Below are positions 36,201-46,692 of a stretch of DNA of 64,000 bases, in pieces. Position 1 is the stretch's first letter; the number at the start of each line of letters is the position of its first letter. A program made the translations under genes and the position numbers. The stretch comes from Stieleria bergensis (GTDB lineage: Bacteria; Planctomycetota; Planctomycetia; Pirellulales; Pirellulaceae). Location: contig CP036272.1 in assembly GCA_007745635.1 (NCBI GenBank), positions 4,676,140 through 4,740,139 of the forward strand, in the 5' to 3' direction. The notes below the pieces were generated by a model. It did not search any database. It was not told the DNA's origin and was given only the letters and a program-made list of their open reading frames with translations.

Positions 36201-38217
36201 CATTTTCAGTCTTGTTGGCGGAACTCAAATCGTCAGTGTCACCGCCGGTGACCAAGGTGGCCAGGTCACCATCGAAGGTGGCCAGCAAACCATCCGTTAC
36301 ACACCCCAGCCGAGCTTCAGCGGAACCGAGCAGTTCTTCTATACGATCTCGGACGCCAATGGCGAGTTCAGCACGGCTCAAGTGACGATCAACACGCTAC
36401 CAGGTGCCAACCTGGATGACCGCGTGGAATTCGATCTGCAAGTGCTTGACTTCCCCAACCGCCAGCCGATCCCCGGCAGCATCGAGGTGGGTGAAGAGTT
36501 TTACTTGCAAGTCACCGTTGACGACCTAGACAATCCTGCCAACGCGTTTGACGGTTTGGCTTCGGCTTTCTTGGACGTTCTTTACACCGACTTCCTGGTC
36601 TCACCAGTCACCGACGGTGCAGGCAACATTGATGTCGAGTTCGGAGAACTCTTTAGCAGCACTGGAGCGACCAACCTGACCACCGGTAGTGCAGAGATTC
36701 CCGGGCTGCTGGAATACTTCGGTGCCGTTCAGCCTCCAGGAAACGCCAACCAGAACAACAGCTCACACCCGCTGTTTGTGACCCACTCTGGCCCAACCGT
36801 CCTGTTCACCATCAAGATGAAGGCCGACTCCAGCGGGATTGCAAGCTTCAAGGGCGATCCCACCGACGTCAACAATTTTGAAACGGTATTGATCGGCGAA
36901 GAGAACTCGCCAACCACCGTTCCACAGATGCGTTTCGGAAGCACTGAACTGGAGATTTTTCCTCCTGCCAACGGCGTGTTCCCAGCTGCCATCGATGACT
37001 CCTTCCCCGAAGCTCTGGATTCCGAAGGTCGATTGATTGTCCCTGGCTCTGAACAGCCATTCATTCTGGATGTCCTGGCCAACGATCAATTCGGCGAGAC
37101 AGGCCAGTTGACAGATATCTCTGTTAACTTCAGCAACACGCTCGGGGAAATCGATGTCGTCGACATCAATGGCACACCGGGTGATTTGACGGACGATGTC
37201 CTGGCCTTCACCCCAGCGGATAACGTGAGCGGGTTTGCATCGTTCACCTACACCATCACAACTCTTGATGGCGTGGTCAGCCGAGCGGAAGTCACTCTCA
37301 ACGTTGGAACCAACTCGTTCAACGACGATGAAGTTGATTTGACCATGGCGTTGGTTGATGCCGACGGCAATCCAATCCTGAACAACGAAGTCACCACCGG
37401 TGATCGCTTCGGCGTTCAGTTCTATGCAGAAGACATTCGCGGCATCACGTCATCGTTCGTCTTCGCCGCTTTCCAAGACATGATGTTTGACAGTGATTTG
37501 ATCACCGTCGCCGACACCGCCGAAGGCCGTGACCCGCTGCTTGGATTTGACGTGACCTTCGGCCCGCTTTGGGACGGCACCGTCGCTTCGGGTAGTGCTC
37601 GCCGACCTGGCATCGTTGATGAATTCGGGACTGCACTGAAGCTAAACATCGCCAACGAGTACCTGCAAGGCACTCGCCCTGTCGATGAGCCCAGCTTGGT
37701 TGCAACGATCTTCTTCGACGCCACCGGAAGTGCCTTGTTCGATCAGCCAACGCAGATCATCAGCGGCCCCGTGGAAAGCCTGCCGTTCCACGACACACTG
37801 CTGGGTGGATTCAACAACTCGGTTGAGCGATCCCACATTCGTTACGACGTGCTGGACATCACACTCAAGCCAGCCAACTCGCTGCAGAACAGCATTCTGC
37901 CAGAAGACGTTAACGGTGACGGACGAGTCACTCCACTGGACGCGATCAATGTGATCACATCCCTGGGAGCGAACCCCGAGGGCGAATCGACTCCGGGCAA
38001 AAAACACCTGTTCACCGACGTCAACGGCGACTTCCGCACCACGCCTTTGGACGCGATCAAGGTGATCAACTACCTGTCGCAAAACTTTGGCATCAACACG
38101 GGTGAGGGCGAAGGCCTTGGCGGAGCGGCTCAACAAGCTGACTTGGCTTTGGTGGCCGACGACGACGATGACGACCTAATCAACGTCTTGGCCGCCGACC
38201 AGTTTGGATTGGCTTAA
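33217..38217 (+). CDS. Giant surface protein with metzincin motif, SdrD_B-like and GEVED modules, and dockerin repeats
   Basis: This encodes 1666 residues. The N-terminus is basic with RRLLMETMEDRRMLAV, the conserved start of large planctomycete surface proteins. Around residue 417 lies HEAAHTFGERH, a perfect HExxHxxGxxH zinc motif of metzincin proteases (H417, E418, H421, H427). Two SdrD_B/Cna-like calcium modules follow (near 507 GTAWNDANQDGRF and near 604 GVVFADFNGNGNPDN). A GEVED-type domain runs from RDYGDAPDTYG (about 705) to LGEVEDHQID (about 858). Then come cadherin/Ig-like repeats (YTPPNGFVGRDSFGYRV, YTPQPSFSGTEQFFYTI, FTPADNVSGFASFTYTI). Dockerin-type I repeats end it (DVNGDGRVTPLDAINVI and DVNGDFRTTPLDAIKVI). 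Probably secreted, calcium-binding and cell-attached. Confidence 0.88.
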   Translation: MTHRSNSKTTRNASSKLRKRADVRRSAEQKRRLLMETMEDRRMLAVTIDPSIFEPQLPRNVGTVAAYQFNEQELANSPGGNDTFNSAEFVPLGTLPGQQNTIDLNGQMSSTRNAQGRFITDVDTYAVDLRAGDILDLALTGAVGNMSVYYGEGTSRPGQFYFGADDSQAILYGDGSPLQDVGSAVAAQVIPEDGRYYIALAPTFNTSVYSMGMRVYRPIMEQTPVGTKQILYVDFDGGYYSTDLISGSTLPRGLVRFPSLQENLDVLGFTNPNAVDIIELQEEIMEEVRRAFGTLATFGTNGDYDSTGVGGDFGIEIIGSNEVPELISLRDPDSQYYDLNLSSNPLLTRMLVGAEEADVGLTGLLGIAQSVDVGNFDTSEIGLVLMDAVPGAATIPLSPSASQSSAMARLIANTIVHEAAHTFGERHTDGTNTIYNIVDGPGPLVIEQGDLGVGFDGVYGTADDTNSIFPDTDAFDLNEGLLGYSRTGPSLSHSLSTGTIGTPISGTAWNDANQDGRFAGEVGLEGVTIFADVDGDGVQDPSEPSDVTDVNGNYSLLVAAGMQWNIVAVPDVQYVSTSTNPVAAAGGATDVNFGFYKLIPDADGVVFADFNGNGNPDNTEPGLQGVTVYLDQNDNDILDAGDVTAVSDANGRYRIEFPGAGTYTLRADVPAGFQQTSPVGSEYSVDFDGIALTENFFFGLLPSRDYGDAPDTYGTFSTSGGPSHGLSSNIGLGLLVDRETNGAPSSTALGDDNNGIDDEDGISLTAPFGPGGTGAIDVYIRNTSGEPAYLQGWVDFDASGTFDNDEQVFTNVPLSNGVNNLPVVVPEDAVVGSTFTRFRYSPTLNLGPNGEADLGEVEDHQIDILEEASITNADSVTVTRNSVANQIFVLANDFESSSVQLEVDRTDATDTAGTVQISQDGRSVIYTPPNGFVGRDSFGYRVQDQNGNIYPALNEPATRVEVNVTFQSNKPIAVDDIFEFPSTVSNQPLNVLDNDIFSLVGGTQIVSVTAGDQGGQVTIEGGQQTIRYTPQPSFSGTEQFFYTISDANGEFSTAQVTINTLPGANLDDRVEFDLQVLDFPNRQPIPGSIEVGEEFYLQVTVDDLDNPANAFDGLASAFLDVLYTDFLVSPVTDGAGNIDVEFGELFSSTGATNLTTGSAEIPGLLEYFGAVQPPGNANQNNSSHPLFVTHSGPTVLFTIKMKADSSGIASFKGDPTDVNNFETVLIGEENSPTTVPQMRFGSTELEIFPPANGVFPAAIDDSFPEALDSEGRLIVPGSEQPFILDVLANDQFGETGQLTDISVNFSNTLGEIDVVDINGTPGDLTDDVLAFTPADNVSGFASFTYTITTLDGVVSRAEVTLNVGTNSFNDDEVDLTMALVDADGNPILNNEVTTGDRFGVQFYAEDIRGITSSFVFAAFQDMMFDSDLITVADTAEGRDPLLGFDVTFGPLWDGTVASGSARRPGIVDEFGTALKLNIANEYLQGTRPVDEPSLVATIFFDATGSALFDQPTQIISGPVESLPFHDTLLGGFNNSVERSHIRYDVLDITLKPANSLQNSILPEDVNGDGRVTPLDAINVITSLGANPEGESTPGKKHLFTDVNGDFRTTPLDAIKVINYLSQNFGINTGEGEGLGGAAQQADLALVADDDDDDLINVLAADQFGLA

Positions 38218-38245
38218 GCATCAACGCGATGAACAAATGATCTCA

Positions 38246-38276
38246 GGCCGGTTCGGAAACGAACCGGCCTTTTTTA
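38246..38276 (+). terminator. Rho-independent terminator after the giant surface-protein gene
   Basis: GGCCGGTTCG and CGAACCGGCC form a perfect 10-bp stem closed by a GAAA tetraloop, followed at once by TTTTTTAAT. It lies 28 bases after the stop codon and is the clearest terminator in the window. Confidence 0.97.
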
Positions 38277-38611
38277 ATGCCAGCGTGGCCGGGCCTATTC
38301 TCTCGACCGAGCCCCAGAGACGTCCTAACGCTCCCTCGGCGCTCCTTCGAACGCTCCCTCGGCCACTGAGAACCGTCTGCTGGCGGATCTTGCTGGGGAC
38401 TCTGCTGGCGGCCCCAGCCCAGGGTGGCAAGCAAGGAGCCTGCGACAATCCGGGCAAAGACTCGCCGATCGCCGCCTGAACGCGAATCGTTTCAAGTTTG
38501 AAATCCCCTGAAATTGCCCTTTCAAGAGCGGTTTAATCTTTGGTACTCCGTTGACCGTACGCCGGACCCGAGATGCGTCTCGTACTGTTGGTATGAATCC
38601 CAGGATAACGG
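38277..38611. other. Spacer upstream of HEAT-repeat lipoprotein gene
   Basis: About 335 bases. A direct duplication of CGCTCCCTCGGC(G/C)... and GAACGCTCCCTCGGCC is visible around 38328-38362. It should hold the promoter of the next gene; no ORF is convincing. Confidence 0.4.
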
Positions 38612-39385
38612 ATGTCCCTCTCCGCTAAACCCAAGCTTTCCCCGTCCACTCCATCACTCCGCGGCAGCGTTTGCCGCCAGGCGGTGTGTGGATACATCAT
38701 CGCTGCCACCGTGATTTCCAGTTTGACTGGTTGCCACGATGGGCCGCTGTATGCTTTGAAATATACGAATCCCTACTTCCATCACGAATGGCAGCAGGAT
38801 CGCGCGTTCGGCGTCACAGACCACCAGCGACGACAAGAGTTGCAAAAATTGGCCAAGGTCATCGACCGCATGGAGCCCAAAGAACAAGCGTTCTGGTACC
38901 AACAAGTCCAGAACATCATGGAATCCGATCCGAGCCCAGAGATGCGCCGCCTGTGCGTTTTAACGGCCGCTAAAGTCGCCACTCCTGACGCCTTGACGCT
39001 GATCGAAACGGGTCTCAAGGACGACAACTTGATCGTTCAAATGCAAGCCTGCAAAGCGCTTGGCGACCGCAACGAACCCCGCGCAGCACAGATTTTGGCC
39101 ACCACGATTGGTTCAACAAGTGAATTGGACGTGAAGCACGCCGCGATCGAAGCGATCGCTCAGCACGATGGTAAAACCGCTGTGAATTCGCTGCGTTTAG
39201 TGCTCGACGATTTAAACCCGGCGACCACTGACCTGGCAATCAATAGCCTTCGCAACGTCACCAACGAAGATTATGGGACAGACCCTGCGGAATGGATTGC
39301 TCAATTAGACCAAGCCTCTCCAGCCGAGGCGGACGGGAATAATCCACGGATGGCCAACGAGCCACCGGCAATCCCAAAACTGTAG
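38612..39385 (+). CDS. HEAT-repeat lipoprotein
   Basis: This encodes 257 residues. The N-terminus has a lipoprotein signal (GYIIAATVISSLTGC), with the cysteine as the probable lipid attachment site. The rest is alpha-helical with HEAT repeats: PEMRRLCVLTAAKVATPDALTLIETGLKDDNLIVQMQACKALGD, AAQILATTIGSTSELDVKHAAIEAIAQHDG and LVLDDLNPATTDLAINSLRNVT. Such repeats form protein-binding solenoids. It probably sits in a membrane facing the periplasm. The partner is unknown. Confidence 0.8.
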   Translation: MSLSAKPKLSPSTPSLRGSVCRQAVCGYIIAATVISSLTGCHDGPLYALKYTNPYFHHEWQQDRAFGVTDHQRRQELQKLAKVIDRMEPKEQAFWYQQVQNIMESDPSPEMRRLCVLTAAKVATPDALTLIETGLKDDNLIVQMQACKALGDRNEPRAAQILATTIGSTSELDVKHAAIEAIAQHDGKTAVNSLRLVLDDLNPATTDLAINSLRNVTNEDYGTDPAEWIAQLDQASPAEADGNNPRMANEPPAIPKL

Positions 39386-39416
39386 CACACCTGCAATCCC
39401 AAAACTGTAGCACACC
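39368..39416. repeat. Tandem 24/25-bp duplication across a stop codon
   Basis: GCAATCCCAAAACTGTAGCA and the four to five bases after it occur twice in a row. The TAG in the first copy is the stop codon of the HEAT gene; the second copy lies after it. It looks like a recent slippage event. Confidence 0.9.
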
Positions 39417-39440
39417 AGCGAACGAAAGAGATCCGATCCA

Positions 39441-39926
39441 TTGACGCATCGATTCGAGTCAAATGAGGACGATCCAGCGATCAATCCCTACGCGCCCACC
39501 GCTGAGGTCTCTCATCTCAGTCAGGTTTCAGCGGCCCAAGAAGACTGGCCTCCACCGCTGTCGATTCGCCTAGTTCAAATCATGGCAGTCATCCTGATGA
39601 TTGGCTGTCCAATTGGTGCAGGCTTCGCCTTCTGGGACATCGAAACGATCATGGGCAGTGGGCCCATCTTATCGATTCTGGCGTTGCTGATTCTGATTTG
39701 CTATCTAGCAACGCGTCGTCGCAGTGCGCTCAACCCATGGCATGGGTGGCAGTTCCCCTGCGTCACCGTTGCCCTCGCCATTGGCGTGTTCCTTGTGATC
39801 TACTTCAAAGAATGGAGTCCTGATGACGCGCAGAAACCGATCTCATGGGCCTTTGCAGGTTACGCAGCGTTTGCCCAAGTTGGCTGGCTGTTATTGAAAC
39901 TCAAACGCCCCACCATCAGTGAGTGA
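39441..39926 (+). CDS. Small membrane protein with NPYAP start motif
   Basis: This encodes 161 residues from a TTG start. The N-terminal INPYAPTAEVSH is a recurrent planctomycete motif ahead of membrane proteins. About four transmembrane helices follow: LVQIMAVILMIGCPIGAGFAFW, ILSILALLILICYLATR, FPCVTVALAIGVFLVIYF and AFAGYAAFAQVGWLLLKL. There is no known domain. Its start lies 55 bases after the HEAT gene, so it may be transcribed with it. Confidence 0.7.
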   Translation: MTHRFESNEDDPAINPYAPTAEVSHLSQVSAAQEDWPPPLSIRLVQIMAVILMIGCPIGAGFAFWDIETIMGSGPILSILALLILICYLATRRRSALNPWHGWQFPCVTVALAIGVFLVIYFKEWSPDDAQKPISWAFAGYAAFAQVGWLLLKLKRPTISE

Positions 39927-40142
39927 CCGGAATCCAAACGGACTCGAAGTCCGCAAAGAAAAACATTCAAAATGTCAAAATTTGACAGAATGTCTCAAGT
40001 CTGATCTTCGCGCCCCTTCGCTGGCTTGAAATGGTAATGCTTGTTGGCGCTGGCACTTGCAACGGTGACAGTGCGGCCAACGACGAAGTCTTCTCGCGAC
40101 GCCTTGGCGTGCAGCACACTCACCGAACAGGGCATCGAAGCC

Positions 40143-40445
40143 ATGATCAGCTCACCAATTCTTCTGGCCATCTTGCATGCGGCCATCATTCCGACCATTG
40201 GAATCTGGGCACTGCTGGCAACCAAACTAATGGTTGGCAACCGATTACGTTGGGCGGAACGCTGCTTCATGGGAATCCTGCTGACGGTTAGCTTGGCGAC
40301 CCTGCATGCAGTGATGACCGACGATGCCAACGTCTGGTTCGTCCACATGCTGACACTGGCGTTGATGGTTTTGGGGCAATTTTTGGTCCCCAGCCGACAC
40401 AATCTTCACGCTGTGAGCGACCGGCCAGTGGGAGGGGTGATCTGA
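40143..40445 (+). CDS. Small three-helix membrane protein
   Basis: This encodes 100 residues from the ATG at 40143; the frame is open to 40041. The hydrophobic segments are ILLAILHAAIIPTIGIWALLATKLMV, CFMGILLTVSLATLHAVM and WFVHMLTLALMVLGQFLV. I do not recognise a family. Real-gene status rests on the regular spacing of helices and loop charges. Confidence 0.5.
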   Translation: MISSPILLAILHAAIIPTIGIWALLATKLMVGNRLRWAERCFMGILLTVSLATLHAVMTDDANVWFVHMLTLALMVLGQFLVPSRHNLHAVSDRPVGGVI

Positions 40446-40546
40446 TTGTTTTCCCTGTTTTCCCCAGGGCGATTGCCGAGCGAGGGGATCTGATGCGATA
40501 CTGTGGCAATTCCCTGCCGTTCTAGCTTGCATCAAACAAAGAAAAC

Positions 40547-41986
<1,440 letters not shown>

Positions 41987-42121
41987 ATGGCTTCGCGGCT
42001 TGATTCCTGAAGGGCTGGTCAGCCAACGCAACTATCATAGGTTGCGACCCTATTTGTGGCGCACGCCAGCCCGGCGTCTTCCCATTCCTCTCCCCGCTTC
42101 CTCTCCTGAATAAGGTTCCAG

Positions 42122-43597
42122 ATGCTCCGCCACCTGATTGCCTCAACGCTTTTCGCTTGCCTGTTGGTTTGTCAATTGTCTGCCCCTGCGACAGCGGAGA
42201 CAAAGAACAAGCCACCCAATATTGTGTTCATCTTTGCCGATGACCAATGCTTTGACACGATTGCCGCCCTGGGCAACGAAGAGGTTGAAACTCCCAACCT
42301 GGATCGATTGGCCAAGCGTGGCACCACGTTTACGCACGCCTACAACATGGGTTCTTGGTCGGGCGCGGTTTGCGTGGCCAGCCGAATGATGTTGAACTCT
42401 GGGCGATTCATTTGGGACGCCGAATCACGCTATCGCGAGGCTGACAAGGAACGCCAAGCGGGACGCTGGTGGGGCCCTCAGATGCAGGCGGCCGGCTACA
42501 AAACGTACATGACAGGGAAATGGCATTGCCGAGCCAAAGCGGATCAGTCCTTTGATGTTGTCCAAGACGTCCGCGGCGGCATGCCTCAACAGACGCCCAC
42601 TGGCTACAACCGCCCCCTGGTGGATCCAAAAACGGGCGAAGTCACCGACCCCTGGTCTCCCAGTGATCCAAAGTTTGGCGGATTCTGGGCCGGAGGCACA
42701 CACTGGAGCGAGGTCGTTGCCAATCACTCTGAGTCTTTCCTGAAAGATGCCTCTCAGATCGATCAGCCGTTCTTCATGTATTTGGCGTTTAACGCTCCAC
42801 ACGACCCGCGCCAGTCGCCCGCTGAATACGTCAACAAGTATCCACTGAAGAACGTTCGCATGCCCAAGAACTTCTTGCCAGTGTATCCCTACGCCGAACA
42901 GATGGCCTCAGGCAAAGGACTCCGCGATGAAAAGCTGGCTCCATTTCCTCGCACCGAGGTCGCGGTCAAAACCAATCGCCAAGAGTACTTCGCAATCATC
43001 ACGCACATGGATGCCATGATCGGTCGCATTCTGGATGCGGTCGAAGCAACCGGCAAAGCAGACAACACCTGGATCTTTTTCACGGCAGACCATGGACTGG
43101 CGTGCGGCCAACATGGATTGATGGGCAAGCAAAACCTGTATGATCACAGCGTACGTGTGCCGTTGATGGTCGTTGGCCCTGGAGTCCCCGCCGAGAAACA
43201 GATCGACGCGCCGGTGTACTTACAGGACATCATGCCGACCACGCTTCAACTGGCTGGAGCTGAAAAACCGGAGCATGTTCAATTCACCAGTTTGCTGCCG
43301 ATGATCGATGGACAAGCCAGCCCTTATGAAGCCATCTATGGTGCCTACTTGGACAAGCAGCGAAGCATTCGCACCGATCGATACAAGCTGATTCTCTATC
43401 CAGCCGCCAAGGTCTATCGACTGTACGACCTCCAGCAAGACCCGTTGGAACGCTTTGACCTGTCATCAGACTCTGACCAACAGGGCAACATTAAGCAGCT
43501 TTTTGCCGACTTGCAAAAGTTACAGAAAGACCTTCACGACAAAGTGGACCTGGGATCGTTGTCAGATTACCAACCCGGTGCAATCAGCGACCAGTAG
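42122..43597 (+). CDS. Secreted sulfatase
   Basis: This encodes 491 residues. A signal peptide is present (LIASTLFACLLVCQLSAPATA). The sulfatase core includes NIVFIFADDQCFDTIAALGN with two metal-binding aspartates and the activation motif CVASR at C84-R88, followed by MMLNSG. The cysteine becomes formylglycine; the usual motif is CxPSR, and the alanine variant is also processed by anaerobic-type maturation enzymes. Later segments include MTGKWHC, FLAFNAPHDPRQSP, FFTADHGLACGQHGLMGK and YKLILYPAAKVYRLYDLQQDPLE. It probably removes sulfate from algal polysaccharide or another sulfated compound in the periplasm. Confidence 0.93.
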   Translation: MLRHLIASTLFACLLVCQLSAPATAETKNKPPNIVFIFADDQCFDTIAALGNEEVETPNLDRLAKRGTTFTHAYNMGSWSGAVCVASRMMLNSGRFIWDAESRYREADKERQAGRWWGPQMQAAGYKTYMTGKWHCRAKADQSFDVVQDVRGGMPQQTPTGYNRPLVDPKTGEVTDPWSPSDPKFGGFWAGGTHWSEVVANHSESFLKDASQIDQPFFMYLAFNAPHDPRQSPAEYVNKYPLKNVRMPKNFLPVYPYAEQMASGKGLRDEKLAPFPRTEVAVKTNRQEYFAIITHMDAMIGRILDAVEATGKADNTWIFFTADHGLACGQHGLMGKQNLYDHSVRVPLMVVGPGVPAEKQIDAPVYLQDIMPTTLQLAGAEKPEHVQFTSLLPMIDGQASPYEAIYGAYLDKQRSIRTDRYKLILYPAAKVYRLYDLQQDPLERFDLSSDSDQQGNIKQLFADLQKLQKDLHDKVDLGSLSDYQPGAISDQ

Positions 43598-43635
43598 ACT
43601 CAGGCGGTGTCTTTGCCGTGGCACGGACGCCGAGT

Positions 43636-46104
43636 TCAGTCATCGAGCAGCTGCAGTTTGGCAAAGGCGAGCCGAAAATCGTGCTCGCCGTCAGCGAAGG
43701 CAATCTTGGCGACGCATTTCGGTCCACGGCCGCTCACTTTGACGATCGTGCCTTCGCCGTACGATTCATGCATCACTCGGGATCCTTTGCGGTAGGCAGT
43801 CAGCGGAGCACTCGCTCCAGTTGCTAAATCAGCGGCGGTCTTCACGCTGTTGAGGAACGAGGCCGCCTTGGCTTTGGCGGCTTCCGAGGGCGAGGGCTCA
43901 TCAGCAGGCTTCTGAACATCGCTGGTGTCTTGTTGAATTTCTGGAAATTCATCCACGGCTGCTTGATTGGCACCGAAATCAAATGAATCATCGCCTGATG
44001 AATCGGCACTCGACGCGCTGCCGCGATCACTGACCTGAAAAACCGGCATGTCATCATCGAACTGGCTGGATTGATCGAATTCGTTATCGAACCAATCCTG
44101 ACGAGGCGTGGATTCAATTTGCCGCATGTCTTGAAGCGGCAACTCATTGAGGAACGGACTGGCGATCGCGGGTCGCAGATCACCACGCATCGCGCGCGAC
44201 TTGCAATAGCTCAATTGCAACCATTGCTCAGCGCGAGTCATGCCGACGAACAGCAAACGACGTTCCTCTTCAAACTGCGCTTCATCATCGCGCGAACGCT
44301 CGTGAGGCAATAAGTGATCCTCCACCGCGATAATGAAAACGCGCGGGAATTCGAGTCCCTTGCAAGCATGCAGGGTCATGATCGAAACCGCTTGTCCACT
44401 ATCATCGAAGGCATCAGTATCGCTGATCAGCGCCACCTGCTCTAAAAAGCCTTCCAGCGAGCCGTCTTCAGGATTCTTGCGATCGTATTCGGAAGCAGCA
44501 TTGACGAATTCATCAACGTTTTCACGCCGGCTTTGACCCTCGCTCTCCTTGTCGATCGCGTCAAGATGCTTGCCGTAGCCAGACTTTTCAATGACAAACT
44601 TCAACTGATCCATGACCGGCACGGCAAACTTGGACGCGATCAAGTCATACATGTCAACGAACTTCTTGATCATCGTCTTGCCGCGTTTCTTGATGTCAAC
44701 AATCTGGTCGACCTCGCGACAAGCCTCCAACATTGGAATGGCTTGCTGATCGGCATAACGCTGCAAATGCTCCACCGTTTTAGCGCCAATCCCTCGTGGC
44801 GGCGTGTTGATCACGCGTCCCAAGGCAACATCATGGTCTGGATTATTGATCAAGTTCAAATAGGCGATCAAATCCTTGATTTCAGCGCGCTGATAAAACG
44901 CGACACCGCTGACGATCTGATAGGCGACGCTGCGGCTTCGCAAGGAGTGTTCCAAGGAACGCGTCAACGAATTCGTGCGGCAGAAAATGGCAAAATCGCC
45001 GAGCGAGGCACCGTCTTCAGCCATCGCGCGAATGATCTCTTCGGCAATCCCATCAGCTTCCTGATAGTTGTTGACGAAGTGCCGCAGGACCACCATCTCG
45101 CCGTCAAGATTATCGGTGAACAAACGCTTGGCTTTGCGCCGCCGATTATGCTGAATCAAATGATCCGCAGCCGCCAAGATGGTGGGTGTGCTGCGAAAGT
45201 TTTGCTCCAAACGGATACAGGTCACACTTGGATAGTCTTTCTCGAAATCCAAAATGTTGTTGACGTCAGCGCCACGCCAACCATAAATCGATTGGTCTGG
45301 ATCTCCGGTCACCGAAAGATTGGGGTGATCAATGGACAGCGCTCGCACGATGGCGTATTGCGCTAAGTTGGTGTCCTGGTATTCGTCCACCATCAAGAAT
45401 CGAAATCGAGCGTCCAGCTGTTGGCGCATCTCTGGATTCTGCCGCAGCAAGTTCGCAATGTGCAGCAAAAGATCATCAAAATCAACCGCGTTTGCGATCA
45501 GCAACTGACGCTGGTAAACCGGATACACTTGAGCGGCAACGGCGCGCAGCGGATTAAGGTTTTGGCTCAGCAGAATCTCTGGAGTCAGCAACTGATTCTT
45601 GGCGGAACTGATTTCGTTCGCGATCCGCTCGGGCGACGTATGCGAGGTGGAAACGCCGGCTAGCTGGACGGCTCGCTTCACAGCGACGAGCGAATCTTTG
45701 GCATCCAGAATCGAATAGTTTTCTTTCAAACCAACCATCGCCGCATGCCGCCGAAGCAACTGGGCACAAAAACGGTGAAACGTCCCCATCCAGACTTCTC
45801 GTCCAGGCGCCAATCGCTCAAGACGCAGCTGCATTTCGTCGGCCGCTTTGTTGGTAAACGTCAGCGCCGCAATCTGCCAGTCAGGCACACCTTGATGCAA
45901 CAGGTTCGCAATCCGATGCGTGACGACGCGTGTTTTCCCACTGCCTGGCCCCGCAAGAACCAACAAAGGACCTTCAACGTGCTGAACCGCTTGGCTCTGA
46001 GCCTCCGTCATTCCACGTAACAAACTGCCGGCATCCATTGGCTGCGCTAATCCAGGCTGCGATATTCCGGGATGATGAAGTCCAGGCTGATGAGGTTCAT
46101 CCAT
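43636..46104 (-). CDS. UvrD/PcrA-type DNA helicase
   Basis: This encodes 822 residues from the ATG at 46104 (a GTG at 46149 is in frame). The superfamily 1A motifs are complete: LAGPGSGKTRVVTHRIANLL (Walker A), AALTFTNKAADEMQLRL, MGTFHRFCAQLLR, MVDEYQDTNLAQY (Walker B), GDPDQSIYGWRGAD, LEQNFRSTPTIL, LHACKGLEFPRVFII and FVGMTRAEQWL. It unwinds DNA 3'-5' in excision and mismatch repair. The C-terminal 60 residues (VMHESYGEGTIVKVSGRGPKCVAKIAFADGEHDF) form the small Tudor-like domain that in PcrA/UvrD contacts RNA polymerase. The N-terminus is rich in His/Pro/Gly before GMTEAQSQAV. Confidence 0.95.
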   Translation of the reverse strand: MDEPHQPGLHHPGISQPGLAQPMDAGSLLRGMTEAQSQAVQHVEGPLLVLAGPGSGKTRVVTHRIANLLHQGVPDWQIAALTFTNKAADEMQLRLERLAPGREVWMGTFHRFCAQLLRRHAAMVGLKENYSILDAKDSLVAVKRAVQLAGVSTSHTSPERIANEISSAKNQLLTPEILLSQNLNPLRAVAAQVYPVYQRQLLIANAVDFDDLLLHIANLLRQNPEMRQQLDARFRFLMVDEYQDTNLAQYAIVRALSIDHPNLSVTGDPDQSIYGWRGADVNNILDFEKDYPSVTCIRLEQNFRSTPTILAAADHLIQHNRRRKAKRLFTDNLDGEMVVLRHFVNNYQEADGIAEEIIRAMAEDGASLGDFAIFCRTNSLTRSLEHSLRSRSVAYQIVSGVAFYQRAEIKDLIAYLNLINNPDHDVALGRVINTPPRGIGAKTVEHLQRYADQQAIPMLEACREVDQIVDIKKRGKTMIKKFVDMYDLIASKFAVPVMDQLKFVIEKSGYGKHLDAIDKESEGQSRRENVDEFVNAASEYDRKNPEDGSLEGFLEQVALISDTDAFDDSGQAVSIMTLHACKGLEFPRVFIIAVEDHLLPHERSRDDEAQFEEERRLLFVGMTRAEQWLQLSYCKSRAMRGDLRPAIASPFLNELPLQDMRQIESTPRQDWFDNEFDQSSQFDDDMPVFQVSDRGSASSADSSGDDSFDFGANQAAVDEFPEIQQDTSDVQKPADEPSPSEAAKAKAASFLNSVKTAADLATGASAPLTAYRKGSRVMHESYGEGTIVKVSGRGPKCVAKIAFADGEHDFRLAFAKLQLLDD

Positions 46105-46692
46105 TGATTGAATTTTCGATGACTTGATGATTGAAACCGGCTGCGGCACGCCAAACAGTGGGAAGTCAGAACATCGCTGGCGATCCCAAACACCGCGGCA
46201 AGCGGTGCGGCACGCGGAACCGACGACTGATCCTCCGACGCGGTCGCGTGTCCAACATCATGCTAGCCGATTCAATGGAATCCATGCAGGGCAGCACAAA
46301 AGACAGAGAGAGAGAAAACGCCGCTGCGCCAACAAATCGGCTCGCCACTGACCGTTACCCCAACTTTCCAGCCAGCCCGAAAGCCCCCTTTCCGGCACCC
46401 CCTTTCCGGATCCATAGAGTAAAGTTGAAATGACTGGGATCGAGCTGAACTTGCGACAACCCAGGAGACGATCTTCCAAGGGAAGGCAATGAACCCAAAG
46501 TGAGTATGCCCCGGTGAGCCAACACATTGTTTTCCTGCCATTGCCACTCAAGGGCCTTGAACCACCGAAATAATTCTGACACAGAAATCAATTTACTTTT
46601 CAGCCAGCGGCGCAAGTCCTCTCAGCCCAATCTTGGTTTCGGTCCAGAGGCGGGGCACTGACCGCTGGCAATCACTTCAATCGACGGACACT
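46105..46692. other. Divergent intergenic region
   Basis: About 590 bases between the helicase gene and the DUF2237 gene. Promoters for both should lie here. CCCCCTTTCCGG is nearly repeated twice around 46385-46410. Short ORFs are not convincing. Confidence 0.4.
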
